Part shown: in pieces, positions 42,556 to 53,820 of the stretch
Numbering within the stretch: the first letter of the stretch is position 1
How the letters are laid out: the number at the start of each line of letters is the position of its first letter
Origin: Charina bottae
Lineage: Eukaryota > Chordata > Lepidosauria > Squamata > Charinaidae
Direction of reading: 5' to 3'
Length of the DNA: 64,000 nucleotides
Assembly (NCBI GenBank): GCA_023362775.1
Contig: JALMGJ010000005.1
Span: forward strand, 37,629,463-37,693,462
Program-made: the position numbers and the translations under genes
The notes under the pieces: generated by a model
Told to the model about the DNA's origin: nothing
Database searches by the model: none
Seen by the model: only the letters and a program-made list of their open reading frames with translations

Positions 42556-45500
42556 TAAAGCTGAGGCTTTGAACAAATGATCCACGAAGGGAGGTAGTCA
42601 TTGACAGAAAAATAAAGTTCATCCATATTTCAATTAAAAAATCTGAAATTTCAGAAACACTAATAAACTAGTAACGTGGTTTGTTTCTTCTGTTGGAATG
42701 GCATCACAATCAGAAGTGAGTCTGAAGTCCCCAAACAGTTTTACTGGAAAGCACTGGACAGGTATAGATTTCTTTAGTGCTCTCTCTCAGAGCACTGATG
42801 TTCAAACAATTGTTTGGTTTGATTGACGTTAACCTGTAATTTTTGCCCAACAGCCTACAATCTCAAGACAAATAAGAAAACTGGGTAAGGTAGCTCAGGA
42901 AGACATCAACAAGAAAAGTAATGCCAGTTTCCTGGGATGATTGCTCATTCTTGGATCAATTGGGGAAGTGCCAGGAAGGTCTGTAAGATCTCACCATAGT
43001 ACCCCAGAAGCTATGTTAGACAAGGCTTTTATTATGCATTCAAATTTAAAACTTTGCAGTGCACTGCATGCTTGTTTACTTGGAATAAATTATTAGAGCT
43101 AGGTTCAAATTTAAGTCATACTTAGAATATATACTTTGAAATCAATAATTTTAATCATGGCATGCCCCATTTAATTCATTGAGCATGACTTAAATTGAGA
43201 CACCTCTCACTACCTAGTAAGTGGATTTAGAATTGCCAAACAAGGATGGTGGGGGTGGTGGGTGGTAATGGCAACTTACAACTTTCTTTTTCTGAAATGA
43301 AATTCACAAAGGCAATGGGAATGTTTTCAATATTAAACATGTAGTTCTAAAGTGTTTGCACAGTTTACAAGACACAATTTAAAATTTTAGATACTCCTAT
43401 CAAATGTCACAGATTAATTTTTATTAAACTGATTCCAAATGGCAGCATATTTTGTTACCCACAAATATTACAACCCTATGCAGTTCTCTTCAGAAGTATG
43501 TCTTGTTCAGTGAGAATTCGTTCTGGGTAAGTGTCAACTCCGTTTTGCCTTTCTACTTATTTCTCTGTCTCCATAATTCCTCTTATAAAATGGAGAATAA
43601 ATAACATCCATTAGTTTTAAAAATATTTTAATTGCAAAAAAGAAAAATACAAAGTAAAATAGCTAAGGCAAAGCCATTCCCAACATAAGTAGCTTTTGAC
43701 CAACTGTAACAATCAAGTTTCACAATTTTTTCTACCTCTTAAAATTTCTACAAATGTTAACATTTAACAAAGCATATTAAGATACATGAATAAGCATTAA
43801 TTTTATTTACAAGGATTCATCCTTGTTAATTTTATAGTCTCTGTGCTCTTAATTAAAAATATTTTTACTTAAACTTAATATACTTTGATTTTAAACATAT
43901 AGAACAAATTATTTTTGGCATTGTACTTAGTCTTTGAAAGCTGTGCAAGATGCTCTAAAGCTATCTTAGAATAGTTTTCATGTTAAATCTGGAGAATTAC
44001 ATCAAATTATATCCTCCACATATCATGTTTATTAATAGACTTGATACTGCTTGGAATAATTCAGCTTGGTCTGTATCTTTTGCACAATACTGCCTCTTAG
44101 TGACAATCTCCCCCCCCCCCAGTAGAAAATATCTGGCTGCTCCTTTAAAATATAAACCATGGATAAAAACTTGATACCAGTCATAGTATACTTTTTTCTA
44201 AAAAAAGCCAAACCATCCCATTCATTCCACTTCAATTAATGGAAAACATTTTTCTGAATAGGAAAAGATACTGTATGTATTACTAACCAAGTACTGCTTG
44301 ACCCCTTTACCGAAAGGAATATCTATACAATATAGCTAACTGAATTATTTAACCCCTTTAATATGAGGTAGGTGTTATTATTTCTGCTCTTCAGGCAGAA
44401 AGACTGATGTACAGCAACAAGAGCAGAGAAGAACTTTCAAGATCTGGCAGAAAATAATTTCTATAAACTATTATCAAAATTAAACAAGGTAACTTTTCAC
44501 AAACAAAGTTTCAACAACAAGCTTCAGTCATGATGTATAGCTGGGACTCTGCAGAACTGGAAATAAAATGCATGGAGTTGTTCTGGTTGGTTAAAACATC
44601 CCTTAAGAGCAAAAACTCACTTTTTCCATGTTTCTGAATACAGTATCTTATGAAAATAACCTAGCAACACATCACTTCTGTCAAATGCAGTGCTAATATA
44701 TGTGTTTGGCTTCAAGTGTAATAATGCTAACAATGGCCTCTGGTATTTGATGATGAGGTTATGGCAGGCAGGATAACAATGTTCCATCCAGACAATTAAC
44801 AGTTATCTATCTACACATTTGTGTCTAGCGTAAATAAAGGGATTTTGTGAGTGATAAAGGGATGCCTTTAGAGCATCAAGTTTAATAGGAACATTATAAT
44901 AGAAACAGCATTGCTAGCAAAAGAAGTTTGGGACATCCAAGGGTTCTGAGAACTTCAAATAAATTGTACTTAAGAAGCTGTGTTTGAATTCTCCCTTAAA
45001 AATGTTCTTCAGATAAACTGTATGAAGGTATTTTAAAATAGAATCATTCCTGATTAGAACAAGTACAAGCATACAGTAACGTTTTTCAGAGTAAAAATTG
45101 TAAGAGCTTTGCATGAACTTGGCTCCCCATGCAAGCCAAACCGAATTCAGTATACATCAGTATTCATTTGAGTTTGGACCATGTCAGTCACTTTTATTAA
45201 AAAATAGTTGTTGAATTTGCCAACTCACTTTACCAGTGTTTTGCATATAATAAATTAATGTGTATTATCAATTTCTGCACCTTGGAAAAAAATTGTTGAG
45301 TCAAAAGTTGTGCAGTCTGTTAGATACGTAGTATTGAACTGTAAAGCTGGCACGAATACATTGAGACTACATCAAATATACTAGGGAAATGAGCAAAGAA
45401 CTAAATAGTTTTCCTAACAAGTGGACAGTATCAAGGGAAGCATTTATGGATCCCAAATTCTCAAATGTATAAGTGATTGAGGAAAATGCATACAAATCAA

Positions 45501-47046
45501 AATAACGTATATTAATATATGTTTAGATGGTGAAATAGTATAGGTTGGCATGGGAACAAAATATTTTATAACTGTTGTAAGCTTATAAAATGCTTCCAGC
45601 AGAGAGATTCTAATGTTACCAAAAACATATTAAGTCCTGCCATAGTTCAAAGAAACAAGACATGGCAGGAAGCTGGGGGAAAACGTCCCTTAAATCATCA
45701 GGCAAAGATTGGAGGCAACCCATATGCTGACCCTTGGCTTCTGGACTTGAGGTGCAGAGTACCAAAAGAACCTGATTCTCCAGAGGAGCCCTTCACAATA
45801 ATCTGTGATACATTGCAGCTGCTTTGTCACCACCACTGTGAAAACACCAAGAGAGCCATAGATTTTAAGCATAGAGTTTTTGTTCACTGTCTTACCCTAT
45901 TTCAACAGGCCTCTTATGGAAAAGAGAAGCAGTAGAAATATATGTGAGGGGTACAAAGGGAAGAACAGTTTTTCTGGTTCCCATAAAACTCATTGAAAAG
46001 TATGGTAAAGCCTTATTCAGAGGCAACTTTTCTCAACAGTAGCTTTTCATAAATCTGCTATTCTTAATTTGTATGAACTATAGACTGAGAAAACTCTTAT
46101 TACTAGATTCTTTACTTAAAGTGGATTCTCTCTATCTCTACCTACAGTATATTTGTTTTTTTTTTCCTTTTTCCTTCTTATTCTTAACATTTATCAGCCC
46201 ATATTCAAATGGAGCTAATGATAATGGCTTGATTTTTTCCTCTGTGCTGTAGAGAAAACCATATTTGTTATTGCTTCAGAAATACATTTCTAGTTGGTTC
46301 TCAAATTCTTCTGATTATAACACTTTGCTTGGAATTAAGACATTATTGAAGTTATTTTTAAAATTGCAGATCTTCTATAACAGCCTCTATTTTCAATGCT
46401 GCCCTGTTAGCAATCCTTGGAGAAAAAACATTTTTAAAGTGCACTCAGCACTGTTAAAAATATGTGCTGATAATTAGTACTGTGATAATCACAAAAGGAT
46501 AATATTTAATTTTTAAAATAAGGTGCAATAGACTAAGCCCTTGAAACAAAACTTTTCTTCCTAATTCCAACTACGTAGGGTTTTACTGAAAAATACTTGG
46601 TAGTGTAAAAAAGGTACATCATACTGGGACCTGTCTTATGCCACAGGTCCTCCTAGCTGAATATTATCTAAATTCATTAGTAGTGGTCCTCCAGGGTTTC
46701 AGACTATGGCTTACTTAGAAATAGCTGGAACCTGCTGGATACTGAATTTGAAATTTTTCCTATAATTGCCTTGACCCTTTCCCACATAGATTTATAACCC
46801 AGAAAATTATAAAGCCTTACATCTTCTTAGGGATATGAAACAAAGCTTTCACAGCCTAAATGAAAATCATATTCTAAATCAATAAGCTAGTTAGACACTA
46901 ATACAAACTCTTACTGATTGTTACTGTAGATATTCCATAGCTGACTCCTGGCATTTAAACTGAATCCTGAAGCTCAACTCTAATTCAGATTTAGCATGTA
47001 TGTTAAACTGTAAAGGATAAGTTACACTGACTATAGTGCTGCTACT

Positions 47047-47095
<49 letters not shown>

Positions 47096-47788
47096 CTTTC
47101 TACCCAGAGTACTCAAGGTAACTAAAGTATGCTATATATACAAAGATACACACACATAGGAAAAATAAACTCTTTTAGTATATTCCCCACAGTGCACGAT
47201 CATTAGTATTGTGTTATCAGAAACAAGCTAAGCACTTAGAAATTGAACATTACAATTCCTAACCTGTTCAATTTGCCCAAAGTATGCTCATATTCAATAG
47301 CTTAAATTAAGGCAGTACTTTAAAGACTGGGATGCAAAATGTGTCTTTCAAAAGAAATTGAGCTTAATCTGTTCCACCACAATGTGAGAAATGGACAAAA
47401 ATGTATCAATAGTGCCTTTAGAACACAGAAAAATCCTTATACATGCTAGTATTAAAATATGCTGCAAAAGCATTTAAAAGAGTTATGTTCTTATAGATTT
47501 TTAGTGCTGGTGACCCAGGTGTCTTTGTAAAAATTATCCATTAAAAAACCTGCAGGACTGCAGGACTGAACAAAAAGTCTTCTCACAAAAAGTCTTCTCA
47601 TGTACAATTCATATATTTTATAATACCACCTAATGTATGTTTGTTGTGAACTGTCTTAGTTTCCCAGTTCCTGAACTGAAGCATTTCATCATCAGGGACA
47701 TTTGCTTATCCACAACATATAAACTACAGTATTATTATTGTTGCGTGTAATGTCAGTGTATGTTGATTGATTGATTGATTGATTGGAT
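42556..47788. other. Long low-repeat stretch between the genes
   Basis: About 5.2 kb with no recognised mobile element or exon. It may include part of the PPP2R3A 3' UTR (read on the - strand). Simple repeats: C-run at about 44111-44120, (ATC)n at 47047-47094, GATT repeat at 47763-47785. Confidence 0.5.
47047..47094. repeat. (ATC)n microsatellite
   Basis: About 16 uninterrupted ATC units. Confidence 0.95.
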
Positions 47789-47789
47789 G

Positions 47790-48751
47790 ATTATACACCA
47801 TCAAGTCATTGTCGACTCTTGGTGACCACATAGATTTTCTCCATGACAATCTGTCCCTAACCTGCTCTTTCAGGTCTTCCAATGATGCACATATCACCAC
47901 TGTAACTGACTCCATCCACCTTGCTGCTGGTCATCTTCTTTGCTTCCACCTTTCAGCATTAGCACCTTCTCTAGAGAGCTAGGCTTTTGCATAATGCACT
48001 TGAAGTAGGATAGTTTGAGCCTGGTCATTTGTGCCTCAAGTGAGAATTCTGGATTTATTTCTTTGATGATCCATTTGTTGTTTGTTTTCTTGGCTATCCA
48101 TGGTATTCTAAGAAGTCTTATCCAACACTAAAGTTCAAAAGTGTCAATACTCTTTTCTATCCTGTTGTTTAAAGTCCAATTTTCACTTCCATAAAATGTC
48201 ACGGGAAATACCATTGCCTGCACTGTTCTGATCTTTGTAGGTATAAACACATCCTGGCATCTGAGTATCTTTTCCAAGGCCTTCATGGCTACTCTACCAA
48301 GTGCTAATCTGTGGTGTATTCCTTGATTGCTTGTTCCTTTACTGTTGATAAAAGGTAAAGGTTCCCCCCGCACATTTGTGCAGTCATGTCCGACTCTAGG
48401 GGCCGGTGCTCATCTCCATTTGTTAGCCGAAGAGCCAGCGTTGTCCGAAGACGCTTCCAGTCACGTGGCTGCATGACGCACGTGGAACACTGTTACCTAC
48501 CCACCGAAGTGGTACCTATTAATCTACTTGCATTTGCATGCTTTTGAATTGCTAGGTTGGCAAGAGCTGGAGCTAGTGCGGGAGCTCACTCCGCACGCAG
48601 GGCTAGGGATTCGAACATCCGAACTTGCGATCTTCCGATCGACAAGCCTGGCGTCTTAGTTGACCCTAAAAGGCAGAAGCTACCTACCACTTCAATATCT
48701 TCATTGTCAATTCTAAGGCAGGTTGTACCTGTTGTCACTATGGCATCGTTT
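47790..48751 (-). pseudogene. Diverged RTE/BovB-related LINE, C-terminal part, split by a SINE
   Basis: On the - strand it encodes LRIDNEDIEVVGSFCLLGS (48660-48751), then, after the SINE, FINSKGTSNQGIHHRLALGR and AMVFPVTFYGSENWTLNNR (48128-48352), and decayed sequence to a 3' end with ACCAAGAGTCGACAATGACT at about 47805. These are the residues following the RT domain in the BovB/RTE group. The family is different from the BovB copies at 53.8 and 58.1 kb. Confidence 0.78.
48353..48660 (-). mobile_element. Sauria-type SINE with BovB-like tail
   Basis: On the - strand: a tRNA-like head (TCGATCGGAAGATCGCAAGT, then GTTCGAATCCCTAGCCC, box B), the unique body (GGTAGGTAACAGTGTTCCAC, CAGCCACGTGACTGGAAGCG), and the BovB-derived 3' end CTAGAGTCGGACATGACTGC followed by TTTACCTTT. 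It interrupts the LINE 47790-48751 within its coding region. Confidence 0.88.
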
Positions 48752-48905
48752 TATCACAGAATCATAGAATGAAAAGGACTTCTGAGGTCATCGAATCCAA
48801 TCTCCCACTCAGTGCTGGACCTGCTAAAACATTTAAAACATGGCCATCCAGCCTCCATTTGAAGACCTTCACTGAAGGGGAACTTACTACCTTACGTGGG
48901 AGCCA
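48752..48905 (+). mobile_element. CR1-type LINE 3' fragment
   Basis: ATCACAGAATCATAGAATGA, GAGGTCATCGAATCCAATCT, CATGGCCATCCAGCCTCCAT and CTTCACTGAAGGGGAACTTA are standard CR1-type 3' region blocks. Sense orientation uncertain. Confidence 0.7.
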
Positions 48906-49934
48906 ATTTTATGCCACTTAGAAACTTTTAAACAATTTATTGTAAATGGTTCTTTTATATGAATGGGGATTACCTTTTAGCTTAAAAAAAAACCTTTTGA
49001 AGAACAAGATTCAAAATAATGGGTGGGGGATGAGATATTAACTGCATCTTCCTGGACGTGTCTTGTAAATGTTATTTTTTTACCTGAGTTTTGTTTATTC
49101 TTGGAAGAGTTTGTACCCATTTTGTCAATTGATCCTAATTTTCTACACTTCAATTTGAAATGCTATAATTTGGTTGGGCTTTGCAATCAGCTATGAATCT
49201 TGGGTCATTCACCTCCTTGATTATGTTTGGAAAAGATATACTATTTTCTCTTTTACAGAGAGGGATTATTGCATTTCCTAAGACATGAATGCTTTTTTGG
49301 AAGAAAACTAATAAAGGAAAAAATTCCCATGAAGAGCAACCATGAAAACCAAAGGGCCATCTCTTTTCTATATTATACTTTAAAACAAAGAAACAAGGAC
49401 TTGATATTAGATTTAAATAAACTCTTGAAAGTCCCATATTAGATTATCATCATTCTGATATTCTATAATGCATATAAATATCTGAAGTGAGCTACAAATA
49501 ATCTAGAAACTGACAGGTATTTCTGATGCATCAAAAAATTTAACATTAGTATACAATTACGTCCTAAGACAAGAAACTGAAGATAGTTTCTAAATAATGA
49601 AAGGAGGAAGAATCTAAAATGAAAAAAAAAACCTCAAGAATTTATTGGTTGCTTTAAATTATTTGGTTTTTTTTATAAACACAAACTTTTTCACCTTTAT
49701 CCAGTCTTTGTTGTTTCCTTACAGGTTCTATGAATCCCTGCACAAACATTCTATGCATATCCAGATAGTTAGGAAAATATCACATTGGAGAAACAAATAA
49801 TATATCTTGTATAATTGTGCTTCTGTTTCAGATGTTGGTAGCTATGTCAAAGAAAACATGATTATTTCTTCAAATGTAAGAACTGAAGACTCTTCCATTT
49901 AATAATGGTAGACTTTAGGGACAAACCTCCATTC
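48906..49934 (-). other. PPP2R3A: Probable PPP2R3A 3' UTR (proximal part)
   Basis: Directly downstream (on the - strand) of the PPP2R3A stop codon. No repeat recognised. The polyadenylation site could not be fixed. Confidence 0.5.
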
Positions 49935-50031
49935 TTATGCTGAAAGATCCGAAATAACTAAATTATCTGACTTTTCTCCAATTTCAGACAGAGATAAGAG
50001 TTCATCTGTTTCATAATCATCTTCAAAGAAA
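49935..50031 (-). CDS. PPP2R3A: PPP2R3A, last coding exon
   Basis: Acceptor TTCTTGTAG at 50034-50032. The first base completes a Gly codon, then FFEDDYETDELLSLSEIGEK and SDNLVISDLSA, stop TAA at 49937-49935. The acidic start aligns with GFEDYETDE of mammalian PPP2R3A, as I recall it. The tail after it is shorter and diverged. PPP2R3A is a B'' (PR72/PR130) regulatory subunit of protein phosphatase 2A. It directs the phosphatase to substrates and binds calcium through EF-hands; those are encoded upstream, outside the window. The phase (one base) fits the two bases left by the previous exon. Confidence 0.92.
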
Positions 50032-51790
50032 CTACAAGAAATGAATACAAAGATTAACACTGAAATGGTATGGCTATCAATTTCTAGTTTTCAACTGATA
50101 CTAATTTTAGAATATATGAAGACAAGTATAATATAAAAAGCATAGCCCTATGAAACCTAAAGACAAGCAAGTCTGAATTATAGGCCAGATGGTAAATAGA
50201 GTTAAGTGCTAAGTAAAGAACTCATATGAAGATAAAGTTCAGGATACAGGCTGTGATAATTCAGCGTAACATTCAAATGTAAAAATTGCAAATGTTGTCG
50301 TGGCCATTTTCCTCACTGTTTACCCATTTTTCTCCTTACATTTTTTATGTATGCATTTGCATGCACAAGTATATCTATAGTGGCACCGTATATGTTTTGC
50401 AAAATTAATAAGGAAAATTGTTCCATTTCCCAAATGACTGCTTTGGAAGGAAGAGATAGTTCAACAAGGATTGGGCTCAAACACTACAGGAAGAGGCACA
50501 TTGCATTTGAAGGTCGTTCCTTTTTACCCCTGAGATAAAGTAGCTTCTGAGATGAATGTTGCTCATTCATCTAATTTTTACCATGTTTGTAAGTAATCTT
50601 TCTCAGTAGTATATGCACATGTCATTCCTTAATGGAGGGGGCTTGGAGAAGGAGAAAAATGAGAGCCAGTTTGGTCGAGTGGTTAAGGTACTGGGCTAGA
50701 AACCAAGAGACTGTGAGTTCTAGTCCCGCCTTAGGCATGAAAGCTGGCTGGGTGACCTTGGGCCAGTCACTCTCTCAGCCCAACTCACCTCACAGGGTTG
50801 TTGTTGTGGGGAAAATAGGAGGAGGAAGGAGTATTCGGTATGTTCGCCGCCTTGAGTTATTTATAAAAATAATAAAGGCGGGATAGAAAATTTAAAAAAA
50901 TATATGCAGGTTCCCAAAACACAAATTATTCTTAGGTCTCTAGAATAAGCATGGCATAAAAGGATATCTCTAACAGGAGTGCTGGAGAAGAAAAGTATAT
51001 TTGGTTGGTAACAGATAAGGTGTTTCCAAAATAACTACATTGCTCTGAAATACTGCCCATCTTCATTCAATCTTGCCAAAATTAGTTTGCAAAAAAATGG
51101 ATCAAGGCTGAGCTTCATCATGATGAGCCAGTTTCTTTTTCCAGGATGTTTTTTCAACTTTCCAGTCTAGCATTAAATGGATGGTCCTGGTGGCCTTCCA
51201 TCCAAATAATCACCAGGTCAAACCATGCTTAGCGTTTGGAAATCAGCCAAGGTAGGCAAGGCACTACCAAACACTTGAACTAGCATTCCAAGTTTAGTTA
51301 CAAACAGGACAGTGCTACCTTCTACTGTGGATTGAGGCCAGAGCCTCTAAAATATCCAAAGTCTTTTCACCTGAGCCTGTCATTTAATCTGTTTCTTTTT
51401 TAACTTCATCAGGATTTTGTTTTAATATTTCCATCCTACTGCAAACATTGGGAGGAAAATATTTGTTTTAGTCATAGGGCTGGTAAAAATTTCTCACTGT
51501 GCATTCAAAATAACTCCCAGGGACTGCCACTGACCCTGGAATGGTAAGGACTGCAGGTGTTTTGCAAGGCGTAGGGTGTGGGGCTGTGAGGTTAGGCTTC
51601 TCTTTTCATCTTACCGCTGGTGAGACCTTTAATTAGCCATCAGATTTTGATTCTTAGTAACACCGTTTTCTCTGTTTTAACATGTTTGTCACTTTAACTT
51701 TATTTCAAAATAATATCTTCTAGTTTCAACAATGAGTTTCAGAACTTCTTGGAACAGCAAGTGTTCCAAGCAACTGTCGATTTTGCTCAC
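50032..51790 (-). other. PPP2R3A: PPP2R3A intron (last)
   Basis: Flanked by donor GTGAGC (51790 leftwards) and the acceptor at 50032. Contains one CORE-SINE; otherwise unremarkable. Confidence 0.85.
50661..50890 (+). mobile_element. CORE-SINE, best-preserved copy
   Basis: Full head to tail: GAGCCAGTTTGGTCGAGTGG (box A region), GAGTTCTAGTCCCGCC (box B), GGGTGACCTTGGGCCAGTCA (core), ACCTCACAGGGTTGTTGTTG, and TATAAAAATAATAAAGGCGG. About 230 bp. It serves as the reference for the other copies here. Confidence 0.9.
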
Positions 51791-51897
51791 CCTTCTTGTA
51801 ACTGTACATTGCCAGACTCCTCAGCTACAAGAATTTCATATTCCTCAGCAGCATATCTGTCCCAGTCAGAGGGTTCTGGACTATCATTTTCAACATC
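51791..51897 (-). CDS. PPP2R3A: PPP2R3A, penultimate coding exon
   Basis: 107 bp between acceptor TTTATTTAG (51900-51898) and donor GG|GTGAGC (51791/51790). Encodes DVENDSPEPSDWDRYAAEEY, then EILVAEESGNVQLQE plus two bases of a Gly codon. This is the highly conserved DVENDxPEPSDWDRxAAEEY block near the end of B'' subunits. It joins in phase 0 with the upstream exon ending FAVQK and in phase 2 with the last exon. Confidence 0.96.
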
Positions 51898-52140
51898 CTA
51901 AATAAATGTATTAGAAACAAACAGGTGAAACCAAACAAGTCTTTTAAAGATTATGATGTACATAATTGTAAATATCTGCAATAAATAAGGTAACAAAGTA
52001 TTAGAAAGCATTTAAAGGAAAACTATCACATACTTTTTTTGGTAATTATCTCTAAATGAAATATCCTGCAGATATTATGGCAAGTTCCTATTCAAACATA
52101 CAAAATAATTAAAGACTAATAATTCTTGTTTGTATATATC

Positions 52141-52446
52141 TGTTATGGAATGTGTCTCTGAAGAGGGAGGTTATGTGGTGGATTTCAGTAATGCTGCTGG
52201 TTCTCAGGAAGGAGGGAGTACATTCCAAGGAGGAGGACAAGATAAGAGGAGAAACAGTCCAGGAAGTGATTGTGGGAAAACTAAGAGGTTCAGAATAGCC
52301 CCGCCCTAGAGCTTTCCCAGGTTATTTCCCCTCAGGTTAGGTAGTGTTGCTTTAGTCTGGTAAGATTCTGTCTATATGTTGTGAGCAAATAAAGAACTGA
52401 AGTTTGACTGGATTGATTCTCCGTCATTCTTGGGCTGGGCCTGACA
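52141..52446 (+). mobile_element. Solo LTR (306 bp)
   Basis: Starts TGTTATGGAATG and ends GGGCCTGACA (TG...CA), flanked by the exact 5-bp duplication ATATC (52136-52140 and 52447-52451). AATAAAG at about 52388 is a polyadenylation signal 60 bp from the end, which sets the + orientation. There is no internal region, so it is the product of recombination between two LTRs. Whether it is Gypsy-type or retroviral cannot be decided without an internal sequence. Confidence 0.9.
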
Positions 52447-52521
52447 ATATCTGAATTTAGACAATCCAATCCAGACTTTCTTAATTATCATTCATTTCAG
52501 CTAAACAGTCTGATCCACATG

Positions 52522-52918
52522 TACAGGTAGTCCTTGGGTTACATCCATTCGTTCAGTGACCGTTCAAAGTTATGACGGCGCTGAACAAGGGGGACTTATG
52601 ATCGGTCCTCAGAGTTCTGGCCATCATAGCATCCCCACTGTCACATGACTGCGATCCGGGTGCTTGGCGCCTGGCTCATGATTACGTGGCTGCGAGCCGC
52701 GGTTTCCGACATTCCCTGCCAGTTTCCCACAAGCACAGTCAATGGGAAAGCTGGCAGGAAGTTGGAAGTCACGGTCATGTGAGGTCTTCACTTAACAAGG
52801 GCAACTGGGACTGCCATTGCTAAGTGACATGATCACATGACATTGCACTTCACGACCACGCCCCTTAGCGATGGCAATTCCAGTCCCAATTGCTGTCGTA
52901 ACCTGAGGGCTACCAGTT
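52522..52918. mobile_element. TA-flanked non-autonomous DNA transposon, second copy
   Basis: Left end TACAGGTAGTCCTTGGGTTA. The right end is decayed (GTAACCTGAGGGCTACC). Shares ATTCGTTCAGTGACCGTTCA, TCACATGACTGC and CTTAGCGATGGCAATTCCAG with the copy at 26.6 kb, but without its GC-rich interior. Confidence 0.75.
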
Positions 52919-53011
52919 CAAGAAAATACAAACTGGAGATCCAGCCTTGAAAGTAAAGATAGAGAGATCTCTGGATTGGATTCAGCATGTCTTCAGGTCA
53001 ATTACATGCTG

Positions 53012-53258
53012 TCTATGAAGGTTCTCAGTCATCCAGGTGGAATTGTCTGTAGCTTGAATCATGTCAACTGGATTTCTATTTTCTCAGTGGAAACGTTTCG
53101 CTCCTTATCCAAGGAGCTTCTTCAGTCTGAGCAAAGTTAGTAAGGGAATCCTAAATATGTCTTACTAACTTTGCTCAGACTGAAGAAGCTCCTTGGATAA
53201 GGAGCGAAACGTTTCCACTGAGAAAATAGAAATCCAGTTGACATGATTCAAGCTACAG
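53012..53258. mobile_element. Palindromic Penelope-like insertion (PLE-4), smallest
   Basis: Flanked by a 14-16-bp duplication, TCAATTACATGCTGT (52998-53012 and 53259-53273). The long left arm and short right arm (about 140 and 105 bp) meet at AATATGTCTTACTAAC (about 53155). Both arms keep the hammerhead-like core (right: 53180-53209). Confidence 0.93.
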
Positions 53259-53820
53259 TCAATTACATGCTGTAAATATATATAGTTGTGTGTGTGTACA
53301 ATACTACTACTAATATATTATATATTAATAGTATGTTAGAAGAGCTATAGGTTCATTCTTCCTGGTGTGAAATTGTTTATATTTTTGAAAATATTAAGGA
53401 AGAGGTGCTCCAGATTCTTCATCACTGTATTTAAAAAATTAGTTTAGTCATGATACAGGAGTTGCTTTAAAGATTTTTAATTTCTGACTTAAAGTTATTC
53501 TGGTTGCAGACTATTACTGATCTTGCTATCCTTTCCAACTGAAACAATTTTGAGAGTTTGCACAACACATTAAATCATTATATTAAATATATGCATACAC
53601 ACACAGACACGCTGCTACCTTTTCACCAATGCCATATGGCTCTATAACCATACTTAACTTGCGCAAAGCCAAGAGGTTACTGTTTCAGTCAAGTAACTGA
53701 AATCTGGAAACATAATTTCAGTATCTGTTTAATATTAACTGGAAATGGGTTCTGGGTTCTTATGACACATTTAACCATAGACAACCCTCTGATCATGATT
53801 AATGATCACATAATATATTA

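Noticed and set aside
45690..45935. Overlapping 62- to 65-codon frames on both strands
   Set aside because: No similarity recognised, no splice or promoter context; likely chance.
47047..47094. Short direct repeats that could suggest an array
   Set aside because: Simple (ATC)n microsatellite with no spacers; CRISPR arrays are not expected in a vertebrate genome.
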